Assembly: GCA_003117195.1 (NCBI GenBank)
Contig: BDSI01000098.1
Span: 412,880 to 476,879, forward strand
Origin: Eudorina sp. 2006-703-Eu-15
Taxonomy: Eukaryota > Chlorophyta > Chlorophyceae > Chlamydomonadales > Volvocaceae
Direction: 5' to 3'
Length of the DNA stretch: 64,000 nt
Position numbers and translations under genes: made by a program. This document shows, piece after piece, positions 1 to 10,682 of this stretch (the stretch's first letter is position 1; every line of letters starts with the position of its first letter). The notes beneath the pieces are model-generated. The model did no database searches and was not told the DNA's origin. It saw nothing but the letters and a program-made list of their open reading frames with translations.

Positions 1-922
1 GATGCAATATGCAGAACAGGACCAAATTAATCAAGGCCTTTTACAATGATGCCATACCTCACATTATTATTGTTCCTTTACTGTATATCATGCTATGCTT
101 GTAAAGAAAACTCGTTTTGCTTGGGCAAATTACGCTCTGGAGAGCCACATGAAGCCCTGCGGGGTCTTGGGGAGTCAGCAGAGATCCCCGACACGACAAG
201 AAGGACACAAGGCCGCACACTGCTCGCAATTGCCGCGCAGCCAAAATGTGTCTGGTATCCGTATGCGCGTAGCATCTCGAATGCCGGTGCCTGCGAGCCT
301 AACCAGTACTTCGTCTTGACCCTGCGTGGACGCCCTCCCAGCATAAGTGGAAGGTGGGTTGCATGGGAAAACGGTTGACTTCTAAGCGTTTTGTTTTATG
401 AGCTGTTTTCGACGATCAGAGGCACGCGGCGACGTGAGCGCGTCCTGGGATGTACTCTCATGCTTTGACGATGATGATTGAAAGTCTCTGGGAGACCCCT
501 CAATAAGGATATTTGCTAAGGATATTTGCTAAGGATAATTGCTCACACCTTATAGCTAGATAAATTGGGCTTTTGCCCGCACGCGTGCAGCGCTCGCTTA
601 GTCACAACACGCTCCATTGACCACAGCAATTTATGAAAGGGCATACTTTTTGATAAGGACAATGCGGTAATCTGTGACGGCAAGGCTCGCGGCGTCTCAC
701 GATTCTTGAAAGTTGGAAAATGACCGTTTGCCGTTGGCTTTCTTGGCTGCTGCGCAGCATGTTAGGAAGCTTGAATCTTGCTTCCTAGTTGCCGTGCTCA
801 ATAAGTGACTTTAAACTCTAAACAGCATAGGCGTTACCTGATCTTCCGCCCGTGCGCCCGCTCGCCTAACTCCTGCCTGCCTCGCCACCTTCGTCCCGGC
901 GAAACTGTGCACGCGCACGCAG
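1..922. other. No gene recognised
   Basis: No exon can be supported here. The reading frame of the first recognised exon of the following gene has a stop at 867-869 and no in-frame ATG, so the true start of that gene must lie in an upstream exon, either in this stretch or left of the window. A short ORF at 46-378 begins with a hydrophobic run but has nothing else to support it. Confidence 0.5.
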
Positions 923-3900
923 GGTACTCGTGTATCTGCAATACAAAGCGAGTGTGTGCGCGTTGTACAACTCGGAATCGGCGTGCGTCGGAATCGCCTC
1001 CGACGCCTGCGCCTGGGACCGCTCCTCGGGCGGCAGCTGCTACCTGTCAGACAGCGCGGCCTACGACCCAGAGGTACACGACCGCGTCCGCCGCGTCACC
1101 GCACGACGCATTGGCAATCTACGGCCGTGCTCCGCTGTAATGTAACCATTTCCAACGGGCCCACACATAGCTCCTCTGTCAGTGGTGCCCCTCTGCCAGT
1201 CCTCAGTCGTCCTCCCCTGCGACTTGTCGTGTTCCTCTGGCCCTTGTCCTCCCCTCCCCTCGCGGTGCGAACCGGACGGGCTTGGGCGGGTCCGGGTCCG
1301 GGTCCGGGTCCGGGTCCGGGTCCGGGTCCGGGTCCGGGTCCGGGTCCGGGTCCGGGTCCGGGTCCGGGTCCGGGTCCGGGTCCGGGTCCGGGTCCGGGTC
1401 CGGGTGATTCAAAACACGGCCTGGCGAGACAAATCACGCACGCATGCATGCGGCCCCTCGTGATGCCGTGCGGTGCTGTACCGTATCCGTACAGATCCTC
1501 CGAGGCAACCTGTACTGCGACGGCTCGCTCCTGGACGCAGCCGCGCGCTGCGCGCTGGCGCCGCCGAGCGGCGGTGCGGCGGGCTGCGGCGCCGTACAGG
1601 GCGCCGAGTGCACGTACCTGGCCACGGACCAGCTGGGCGGTCTCAGCCTGACGGCTCGTACGTATGTACGGCTGGCGGGTCTGGTGACGTACACGACACC
1701 GGGTGAGGGGGGCCGGTGACTGAGGGCGATGTGGCATGTCGGGGCTGCCGCCTGCCTCGGGGCGTTGGGTCGCCAAAGCTCTTGACACTCACATCCAGCA
1801 ACTTCATTTTACTGTTCTCACATCTCGTTGTACATTCCCAAGTTGATAATAGTGTCTAATACCTGACGATGCGACCCGGGGAACGGATTTCGCTGCCGGG
1901 CCCCAGACCTGTCGGCGCCCTCTGGAGGCGGCTTGTGCCTGCCCAAGTGGCTGCTACAGGCGGACAAGCTGAATCAGCTGCAGCGGTCGGCAACCGCCAA
2001 CCCCAGGGTGGGTGGGGTGTTGGGAGTGGGTGGGAGTGGGTGGGTGGGAGGGTGATGGGTCCGCCGGGGATGGTGTTGGCGGATCGGGTGGTGGCCTCAT
2101 TGGGCTTCCTAGAGACGGCTGTCTATTATTATCAAGGATGTTACAGCGGACCCCGCGGGTCATCGGTGACAGCCAACGGCGACAGCCGAGGCTTCCTCAC
2201 CATACACCGCCTAAACGAACTTGCGCCACCATGGCGCTCCGGACAGGCTCCACAAGTGCACCGAAGACACTCCCCGGGCCCACACTACCAGGGAACCACC
2301 CCGTTCCTGAGAACCAACCATGGCAAGGGATAAAGCCCGCTCAGGGTGAGTTAGCCACCATGGCGCCCCTATTAGCGAGCCACCACCCCAACCAAGGCGG
2401 GGTCACTTCTCCAGCGGTGGCCCGTAGTCTTGGAGGGCCACGGGGGTCGCGAGTCACCATCACCACCGTACGGTCCCACCGGGCCGAAGAACCGCCCACA
2501 CCTAGCGATAGCTCCACTGGGCGTCAGTGCCCCGTCCACCCGCGGCCCACTAGCACTGAACGCGTTCAGTGCGTACGCCTACAGGGCTTCGGTTAAGAAT
2601 CCTGGCCTGACGGAACCGGGCCACGGCACACAAGGCGACCGTCCTGCACCTTCAAGATGTATGGGGTGTGTAGCCCCCACCGCTGACCATCCTTTCACTG
2701 GGACTCCCAGCTCCACGACGTCGTAGAGCCGGCTCCAGAAGTCCGCCACTGCACGCCGGGCGGCTAGCCCTTCAGCATCCCCTGCTGGCCGAGGGGTCCT
2801 GCCCGCGATCCTGGACCGGTCGGCCCTCAGGGCTCGCCGGCCCGTTTCTATGGCACTGGTTGCCGCCAAGACGACAACATCCCAGACGCACTGTTGCACC
2901 CCCACGGGGGGCGTTGCGAGCCACACCTGCTGCCTTTGAAGGCTCACCCCTAGCCTTACCTCGATCTGCGCGACAACCGCTTGGGCCACCCCACAGCCCC
3001 AAAAATGGTGTTGCCTGGGCGTTGACCGTATCGCCCCGGCGCCGGGCTGTCTATGCTGTCTGGGTGGCGGGCGGCATTTCCTATCACGGACGGCATAGTG
3101 GCCGGTCACTGCCTCCTATCACGGCATAGTGGCCGGCCACCCCACTTCGCGCCGCCCACGCAACTGTCATGCACCGCTGCGCTTGGGCTGCTGACCTGTC
3201 GCCGCGCGCCGTGCGGCTGTCGTCGCACTTTCCCTGGACCGTCCTTCTCTCGCCGAACCGGGCAAGTTCTAACCCTTCTCAAGGAGGGAAAATAGCCAAC
3301 CTCGTCATCTGGTGTTCTCAAGGCCGACTTGGGCCCCATACCATATTCGTACCCTGCTTGTCTCCCCATCAGCCATCCATACCAAGCAATGCCCCCCCCT
3401 ATGTCCCGCCCTCGCTTGCTACTGCGTCCCTCACCCCCCCACACACACAGCTCGGCCTGCTACAGCCGGACCTTATGGGGACCTGCAGCAGCAAGGACAC
3501 GCTGGTCCGGGGCCTGGCCGCGGCTGCGGATAAATGCGCCGCGACCGCCACCACAGCCGCCGCCGCCGCCGCGGCTGGCAGCACGCCGCAGCTCGCCTGC
3601 GCCGCCGCGTCTGGTTGTGTCTGGGATGAGGGAAGCGGCGTCTGCGAGCCGGGGCTGGACGCGATGTACGACGCCCTGTTCGACACCACCGACGTGAGTA
3701 CGAAGTGCGCGTGTGTGTGCCGACTCGTACGACTAGAGAGCCGTTTAGCGTGGCGATTCGTACGTGCCATACCCGTTCCAAACCCCTCGTGTGCTTCGGA
3801 CCACAACCGGACCACAACGGTTGGACGGGAGAGCGTGTCTGTGGGTGGAGGAGTGGGGTCGTGATTTGGCCGCGGGACTGCTCTACTGGCACCGTACACG

Positions 3901-4365
3901 CTGGCACCCCTCGCCACGCGGCAGCCCCATCGCTGGCTTCCTCATCAGCATGTCCAGAAACCTTCTGATGTCGCGGCACCCCATTCCATCTATCGTCGTA
4001 CCTTTCGGCGGCCCTGCCCACCTGCCCCCGTCCCCGCCCCCGCCCCCGCCGCCCCCGGCTCGCTCCCTCCACCGGGACAGGCCTGGGTGCGCGCCTTCGC
4101 GGACGCGTACGGCAGCTGTACGGCCGCCACCTCACGATCCGCCTGCGCGGCCGTCGGTCCGGAGCTGTCGGTCGACGTCTCCCGCATGGCGAGCCTCCGC
4201 ACCGCGATGACGGACCCCGACTTCAGCCTCGACGGCGGCGGCGGCCAGCCGGGCGGCCAGGACGGCAGTGGGTCGGCACTGGTGGGCGGCTGGCGGGCGC
4301 TGGCGATCAGCGTCGGCGTCACGCTCGCGCTGAACTGCGGCCTGGGCGGCTTCCTGGCCAGCTGA
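923..4365 (+). CDS. Cysteine-rich surface protein, multi-exon, GPI- or membrane-anchored (5' end missing)
   Basis: Five exons fit together in phase: 923 (or 949)-1073, 1495-1657, 1907-2007, 3451-3693 and 4081-4365. Each internal border is a GT-AG junction; for example exon 4 starts after a CACACACAG acceptor and ends at GAC|GTGAGT. The protein has repeated cysteine modules of the form C-x(n)-C-x-W-D-x(n)-C: exon 1 reads DACAWDRSSGGSC and exon 4 reads SGCVWDEGSGVCEPG, the latter followed by a Tyr/Asp-rich stretch. Exon 5 has a Gly/Ser/Asp-rich linker, then a hydrophobic segment of about 22 residues ending directly at TGA (4363-4365), which is what a GPI-attachment signal looks like. The likely role is an extracellular or cell-wall-facing protein; I do not recognise the family. 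The start codon was not found. GC at third positions is very high. Intron 3 (2008-3450) holds a LINE relic. The exon chain is well supported, the function is not. Confidence 0.72.
1288..1405. repeat. (GGGTCC)n hexanucleotide tract, about 19.7 copies
   Basis: An uninterrupted hexanucleotide array of 118 bp inside intron 1 of the cysteine-rich gene. The plus (sense) strand carries a GGG run every 6 nt, so the intron RNA could form G-quadruplexes. Frames through it give only dipeptide repeats and are not genes. Confidence 0.97.
2579..3109 (-). pseudogene. LINE ORF2 C-terminal fragment inserted in an intron
   Basis: The minus strand encodes the tail of an L1-type ORF2: TPRQHHFWGCGVAQAVVAQ, then a segment with QQCVWDVVVLAA and a C-terminal AVADFWSRLYDVVELG. 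The same succession (HHFWSCRVAQAVV, EQCVWDVVVLAA, AIADFWGRL) occurs in the LINE relic at 6.0-8.2 kb, so the two are relatives but not recent copies. The reverse transcriptase core is absent. It lies in intron 3 of the cysteine-rich gene, antisense to it, and adds about 1 kb to that intron. Confidence 0.75.
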
Positions 4366-4722
4366 CTCCTCCTGCTCCTGCCCCTGGCTCTCGCGTCGGT
4401 GGCGTTGGTGCCAGCGCTGCTGTGGCTGTGGGCGCGGCCGCGGCCGCGGCCGCCGCGCAGCGGCGGCTGCGCCGCCGCCGCCGAGGCTGATGAGGCCGCG
4501 GCTGCGTCCGACGGCTCTGACGTCGGGGTCGGTTTGCTCCAGGGGCAGGAGCACAAAAGGGACGAGCCGCGCGCCGCGGCGGCGCTGTCGCGCAGCGACG
4601 ACAGCGGCGGCAGGGGCGCGAGATGTGTGGAGCTGGCGGCGCGACGGCGGGTGCGGCCGGCGCCGCCCGTCGGCGGACCCGTCGGCGGAGGCGGCGGTGA
4701 TGAGGGAGCCGAGAACATGTGA
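4366..4722 (+). other. In-frame coding-like extension beyond the TGA of the cysteine-rich gene
   Basis: The reading frame of exon 5 stays open after the TGA at 4363-4365 for a further 118 codons to TGA at 4720-4722. It starts with a second hydrophobic run (LLLLLPLALASVALVPALL), then a basic stretch (ARPRPRP) and an acidic/Ala-rich tail (EADEAAAASDGSDVG) with near-uniform G/C third positions. That is the layout of a transmembrane helix, stop-transfer and cytoplasmic tail. It may be a real C-terminus cut by a premature stop, a readthrough product, or a fortuitously open GC-rich frame. Confidence 0.35.
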
Positions 4723-5142
4723 GGGCTGCGTGCCCATGGCGGCTGTTGCTGCTGTTGCAGCTGCAGCTGCTGTTACTGCGCTCCTCACGCTGTGCTCGCC
4801 GGTGTAGCCGATAGAGTCTGTGAATCTTAGTCCCCAAGGCCTGAGTCTGGTTCTGAGGCGCTTGAGCCGAGGCTCCAGCTGTGTCGGTGGAAGGACGCCC
4901 GATGCAGGTGGGTGGCCTGGCCAGGGCCACCGCTTCGTTCCATCGATTTCGACAGCGCGAGCTGCAGATAGGTGGCTGGCATGGCAGCGCAGACAGGGGC
5001 CAGAGGACGCAGCAGGGCGGACGTGCTTACTTACGAGTGTGTGCTTGGGTGTTCTCCCAATTGCGCCCTCAGCTACTGTACATGGTACACAGCACCCACC
5101 TAGCTACATACCGGTGTACGTATCCGGTGTTTGTCGTCGGAC

Positions 5143-5196
5143 GGTGGGTCGGTCGGTCGTAGTCGGTCGGTCGGTCGTAGTCGGTCGGTCGGTCGC
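5143..5196. repeat. GGTCGGTCGGTCGTA short tandem repeat
   Basis: Three copies of a (GGTC)-type block separated by GTA, about 54 bp. It lies in an otherwise featureless stretch (4723-5890) where I see no supportable gene. Confidence 0.85.
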
Positions 5197-5890
5197 AAAG
5201 CAGGCCACGCGGTGGCGGGCGGGGCACGCATGCATGCAGGGTAGTTATTAGGGGCGTGGCGCGAGCTCGGTGGCGGCTGCTGCACCCTGCTGTGGGAAGT
5301 AATGATTTGAATGCCCGTACTTTCTGGACGGTGGGCGGGCGTGTGTGCGTGCCCGTCCACGCCACCTGTGCATAATGGTGATGATGAGTGCGTGGCCGAT
5401 GGACCACCCGAGCCAGGCACGAAGGACAGACTTGCCGTGAATCGCGGTTGACGTTATGACGTATGGGCCGCCTGCCGTTGTTCTCCATCCATCTACAAGT
5501 CGAAGCGAGCAAGTACATGCTAGTAGTCGCCGTATAGATTACGTACGGACGCGCTTTTGCATGCGTACATTATTAGATGACAAGGTCCTTCTGTGCGCGC
5601 CCAGTAGTCGTCAGTTTTTCCCACGACCCGGTTGTTTGCTTGGACGTACGCCACAGTACGGCACCAGGCCCCAGCCGGCGCCCAGGCCTTGTGCATGCAT
5701 GAATGAATGAACGTTACAGGCTTACAGCGGATCAACGGTGTATACCAGGGCATGCCCCAGCAGGCTCCACCGCCAAGGGCACCCGAGTAGTGGGGGCGCC
5801 CTAGGGAGGCGGGTCGCAGGTGTCGAAGGTTGCGACATTGGGCTCAGAGGCACTTACCTGCTTTGCCCTGCCCTCGCCCCTGCACCGCAG

Positions 5891-5992
5891 GATCCCGGAC
5901 GCCGTGGCTCACTGATGCGAGCGCTGGGCGTCAGCGAGGGCAGCGGCGGCAGCCTGGGTCTGAGCAGCGGACGCGGAATCGTACCAGTGTAG
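5891..5992 (+). CDS. Candidate terminal exon (unassigned)
   Basis: A pyrimidine-rich tract ending CACCGCAG (to 5890) is followed by an open frame with G/C-ending codons (LMRALGVSEGSGGSLGLSS) to a TAG. It could be a last exon of the upstream cysteine-rich gene, but no donor can be matched with certainty. The complementary strand has an equally good donor (CAG|GTAAGT) next to the same spot, so the strand itself is uncertain. Confidence 0.2.
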   Translation, partial: DPGRRGSLMRALGVSEGSGGSLGLSSGRGIVPV

Positions 5993-6029
5993 TGTAGACA
6001 AGCCACCTCCACACCTCAACGCCACAGAC

Positions 6030-8240
6030 AAAAAAAACACCCCGGGCCATGACCCCACCCAGACAGACACCGAAGCAAGCAGTGGCGCACAGCGGGGCAA
6101 CACTACCAAAGGGATAGGCATAGCAGAGGGCAGAATCCCCAGAAGTGGATAAAGCCAAGCACAGGGGAGGTCGCCCACACAGGCACCCCATTACCCAGCT
6201 ACCACTACCCCGCCCTAAAGCACCCAGCGCTGCACCCTCTCGAGGTCTTGGAAGACCCACGCCTGGCTCATGACACTGCCCAGCGACCGCTAGTGGAGTA
6301 GCCAGCATCAAAAGAAGCACCGTGTCCAAGCAACAATATATCAACGGGAGCCCTGCCTCCTACCCCATCTGAGGGCAGGCCAGGTCCCCAACTTGGGCCC
6401 CTGGTGGGTGAACCCGTATTCAAACCGGTAGAGGACGGGGACCCCGTGCCTCAGGCTTGATCAGGAGCCGGCCCCGCACACCGCAAGACTCCCCCCGACA
6501 CTTTCAAGAAAGGGTGGAAGGGGCCTATCGAGGTCCATCCACGTCTCGGGAGGCCCAACTGGGCAAACCCATGAAGGCGCCCCCAAAAGTCAGCGATAGC
6601 ACGCCGCTCCCCTTGCTGTGCCAGCTCTGGTCCCGGCAATATAGTCTGACCCCGACCAGGTGCTGACCGCCGCAGGGCGGCCGCCATGAATCGGCGACCA
6701 GTCTCCATGGCCGCGACCGCGGCCAACACCACCACATCCCAGACACATTGCTCCACGGGTGGCGGGGGTTCCGCCTGCCAGACATGCGTCCTCCGTAGCC
6801 GCGCCCCTAGGCGCGATTCCATCTGACCGACCACCGCCTGGGCCACCCGGCACGACCAGAAGTGGTGCTGGCGGGGTGTGTCCGCCCCCCGCCTCCCACT
6901 GGGTATCCACCGCATCCACATCGCGCCACCCTCGCGTGTCGCATGTGGGAATTACCCAACAACGGGACGCCATCGACTGTAAGGCTCCAAAAGGCCTCCT
7001 TATGCTCATTTTCCCACCGGGTACTAAGCCAGAGGCGGCTCAGCAGTCCCTGGATCCGGGCGGCCGCCACCTGAGTGGTTGGGTCGGTGGCCCCCAGTCC
7101 GAACGCCTCACAGGCAAACAGCAAGTGGGCCGCACTGCGTCGATCCGCCACCTCGGCTAGTTGCATCGCCGTCCCCACCCGAACAGAATACTCTCCCAGG
7201 GCCACCTTCAGCCCATTGTTCAACCGCCAGCCCATGCGATCGAGCAGCATGGTCCTCACCTCCTCTTCCATGGGCACATGCGCCCCCTGGGCCCCGTCCG
7301 CCCGTACCTCTAGGGCTGCTGCCACCCAGGCCGCTGGCAGCCTTGCTCGAAGGTCCACCAGTCGTCGGTCTAGCTCGGCCCATTGCCGCCAATCACCCCA
7401 TCACCCGGTCCCCAGGCAGTCCTGTACGAAGGTCGCCCATGCCCGTGTGGCGCATCGTGCCATGCGAGCGGAGCCTGTGGAGTGCGGCTCTGCCCATCCG
7501 TCGGTTATCATCCGGAGCGCCTTCCCCGCACGGATCAGTTGCCCAACCGTTTGCAGCCCGGTGCAGTCCACCAGGTCTGGGAATACATGCTCGAGGCCGG
7601 GGCGGCCCCCCTCGGGCAGTTCCTCCGGGAGCAGTGGGTTCCCCCACAGTGGTGCGTTCCAGCACCACGCCCCCGGGGAGAGCGGGTGTTCGGCGATGTC
7701 CACCACTCTCGGCAGGGCGGCTAGGGCTGTCACGACCCGCTGTACCTCTGGCTCTAGCCTTCGAATCTCTCTCCATGGGCTGTCGCCCGTTGCCGTGAGC
7801 ACCATGCGCGGCTCCCATGCCTCTGAGGCATCCGCTAGGATCGTGTCCATTACTCGTTGCCAGGGGGCGGCCCGCTGGTGGCGGGTCCTCCTCAGGTATC
7901 GCACCGCCGCTGAGGCCCAGCGCGCGCGGATATGTTCCCGCAGCGGCAACGCGCCGAAGCCTCCCATAGTCGGGTGCCCGGGCAGCATGCATGCATGCAA
8001 AGGGCTTCCCCGACCGCGTACGAGGGGTGTTTGGTGGCGTCCATGGTGTACATGCGGTACTCGTAGCCGTACGTCCTTGGTCAGGTGCAGCACGCCAGCA
8101 GGCTCGCGGCCGCCGTGGGTTGGGGGCGGGGGTGTTCGTTTAGGATGTTGGTTATTAGAGTTAGGAGGCAGGGCCCAGGGCGATGGAGTACGTAAGGGCG
8201 AGATGTTGACTGGATGCATGAAGGTGGGTGCTTGGTACAT
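6030..8240 (-). pseudogene. L1-type LINE, 5'-truncated and inactivated
   Basis: On the minus strand the ORF2 C-terminal half reads from 8240 down to about 6450, followed by the 3' UTR to about 6030. Recognisable parts: LEPEVQRVVTALAALPRVV with WCWNAPLWGNPLL; a long helical segment with RRSAAHLLFACEAFG; a CxC...HHFWxC zinc-binding-like cluster (CGCG...HHFWSC); and AIADFWGRLHG near the end. An in-frame TGA interrupts the frame near 7401, and a frameshift near 6885 splits the zinc-binding cluster. The reverse transcriptase palm is absent. The 3' UTR is shared with the relic at 31.15-31.9 kb (same orientation) and with a remnant at 20.2-20.5 kb (opposite orientation). Function in life was retrotransposition; this copy cannot act on its own. 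Confidence 0.82.
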
Positions 8241-9422
8241 GGACGCCGCACTTGTAGTCCATCCGCCCGTCCGTTACCTGACGACACCTACCTTTTGTGT
8301 GTGTTTATTATTAGAGAAGAGACCCGCCCGATCGACCCACCCTTTGTGTGTGTGTGTGTGTGTGGGGGGGGGGGAGTTTCAAATAAGCATGATGTACACA
8401 CATGCACGTTCGTATTTTAGGTTAGGGTTCACGGTTAATAATGACAATGTAACTCTGTCAATGCCCACGTACTTGCTTGCTTGCCAACCAGGGTGCTATT
8501 GTAGGGTATGTAGGGTTCCGGGTTTGGGTCAGGAGCATATATATATGATCTCCTCCTAACTACGAACAATCTCGCTATATATGTGCAAATAATACTAGCT
8601 ACCATGTATACCATGTTTCCAGCCAGTCGGGACTGAAGGTCCGCTATACCGCGACAGAAGCCATCACCCTGCCTCGGACGGGGTCGACGGAACCATCTGT
8701 CCGCTCAGACCTCAAACCCTTGAGACGGATTGAACTTGAGGCCACGCCTGATGACCAGCCAACACAATGCTCGCTCGCTGCGCTTGATTACACTGACCCT
8801 AACGACATCAAAAACAAGTAGGGGGTCGGCTTCCTTGAAGCCGCCCCCCTACAATCCGTACGGGCCGCTTGCTTTACAACGGAAACTCTGTTACCGCGCA
8901 AGAGTGTGAGAGTGTGAAAGGGTGCCATTGAGGGAGTCGTTGATATTGAAGGTGGATCGCTGTGCATAGATTGAGCAAGCTCAAGCAGGTAGGGTAGCCC
9001 CGAAACCAACCTGCAGTACGCGCCGCCAACGGCGGTCACCGCAACTGCATTATTAGACGCCTCTGCACTACCACATCCGTCTGTCAAGCAGATATCAAAA
9101 AGCAAGCTTGAAGCATTCTTGTTATGCCGTGAAACTGTAGTTGTTTGGTCCGTCGGCAAGCATGCAGCCCTTCAGTTGCACGCCCGCAGCAGACGTGAAC
9201 CTCTAAACGTTGCCATCAATAGTTACATAGCAAATATAAGGCAAAAACAGGGTGCGAAAAAGACCCGGACTTCGGCCATCGGAACTGGAGAACTCGTTGG
9301 TACTCGGTATGCTATCCCTTTGCATCTTGAAACTTTGATTCAATACATATTGTTGAATTGTATTCATCTGGCAAGACAGAAAGGCAAATCTTGATGTTGG
9401 TGGCATCTTGATGTTCAAACAT
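8241..9422. other. No gene; (TG)n/(G)n tract
   Basis: I see no coding sequence. A (TG)n run followed by nine to ten Gs sits at about 8346-8374. GC content drops towards 9.4 kb. Confidence 0.6.
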
Positions 9423-9660
9423 CAGAACACTATGGAAGTTCAATTTAGCACGCGCCGCCCATCCTTAATCCAAGTATTCATCACGCGGCACCCGTTGAAA
9501 CAAATATGAGCGCGAGCGGCGTTGGGTGGATGTTGACTCGGGTCCATGGAGACCGCGGAGCTTTACTTTGACCGTTTGTGCGCAAAGAATTTGTTTCAGC
9601 CAAACCAAAGTTACCTTGCAATAGAGGACAATTAATATGACAAACATAGCGAATTAGTTT
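9423..9660. repeat. Dispersed repeat, copy 1 (with 12158-12415)
   Basis: About 240 bp with a direct, diverged second copy at 12158-12415. Both start near CAGAACACTATGGAA, share GGAGCTTTACTTTGACCGTT in the middle, and end near TTGCAATAGAGGACAA and AGCGAAT/AGCGAGT. No ORF or TIR is shared. The type is unknown; an LTR piece or an organelle-derived insert are possible. Confidence 0.7.
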
Positions 9661-9819
9661 AGCGGATAATGAACGTTTTGCCGTTACCGGACACACGGAC
9701 ACACGGACATGGGCAATCCTAGGGGGCGGGGCCCCCCGAACGCGCTTCGCGCTGGGGCCCCGCCCAATAAAGCGCCGTCGGGTACTGGAGCAGGCTGGAG
9801 CGAAGCGAGCCCCGCACCC

Positions 9820-9900
9820 TGTAGTATCCTGGGTATGTACCATGACATGTCCATCATGGACATCTGCCGATCGGTCCATTCTTTATAGCGTGATACAACA
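9820..9900. mobile_element. 81-bp TIR mini-element, copy A
   Basis: Starts TGTAGTATCC and ends GATACAACA (terminal inverted repeat TGTWGTATC). It contains the palindrome TGTCCATCATGGACA. An 81-bp copy in opposite orientation is at 57749-57829 and a partial one at 57966-58022. Confidence 0.75.
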
Positions 9901-10069
9901 CACCCTCACACACCGCCAACGAACGCAACGAACGGGGTGGACGTACAGAGAAATCTGTCAGTCAGGACTGCTGGTGGCCGCGGCGCATAGGACATAATGA
10001 TGAGCCTCATCGCCTAACACACGCTGTTTTTGACATCTTCACGCAAGCATTCCGCATATTGATGGACAT

Positions 10070-10113
10070 TGTAAGCTAGGCTTACAGCCCCGGGTTACGC
10101 CTATGTGCTTACA
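10070..10113. mobile_element. 44-bp TIR mini-element flanked by GACAT
   Basis: Begins TGTAAGC, ends GCTTACA, and contains the CCCGGGTTACGCC core also seen (reverse-complemented) at 62888-62941 and 63106-63159. GACAT occurs directly on both sides, consistent with a 5-bp target duplication. Confidence 0.6.
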
Positions 10114-10682
10114 GACATAATGGAAACCAGCCACAAAATTACGTCAGCAGTCGCTGCTGACTGCAACGACGGAGTACATACTTTGCCCAGCAGCAGATTG
10201 CTGGACGCAGTACATATGTACGTCGTCTGCATGAGTGGCCGGCGCCACATAAACCACGTAGGTGCACGTGTCGGATCCAGAGATAGATAAATAGATAGAG
10301 CAGACGCTCGTGCCCGGTCATGGTAGACAACCCACGGGCGGGCGGGAGTGAGTGCGTGGTTGCTGAAGCAGGAGGCCATCCAGCTGCTGCTGCGTGATCC
10401 TTGGCCGCCATCCAGGGCTGTCTCCAATCGACGTCAATCGCCGCAAACCGGTGGCGCGCAAACTCGGGCGGGGACACGCAACGAACAGCAGCAAGCAAGG
10501 CGCCGCCGCTTGAACTCCATCCCGTGCGTAGCTCATCGATGGCAGCCATGCACGCATGCATGCACCAGCAGCGCCAAGCTAGCTTCCAGTCTTCGCCAAC
10601 CTTCTCCAGCCTCCATCGATTACGACGGCTGAGGGAGTGCAGCAGGTTACCTGGCTGGGATCCGGGGCTGGGACCACTGACA

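Noticed and set aside
46..378. 110-codon ORF with a signal-peptide-like start
   Set aside because: The hydrophobic start is in AT-rich sequence; the rest has no composition, homology or splice support.
1096..1788. Gly-Pro, Arg-Val and Asp-Pro dipeptide ORFs
   Set aside because: These are six-frame readings of the (GGGTCC)n tract.
3990..4930. Long minus-strand ORFs (200-242 codons)
   Set aside because: Ser/Pro/Arg-rich shadows of exon 5 and its GC-rich continuation; the plus strand has matching splice sites and cysteine modules.
7075..8559. 494-codon plus-strand ORF
   Set aside because: Antisense of the LINE ORF2 at 6.0-8.2 kb; that protein is clearly on the minus strand.
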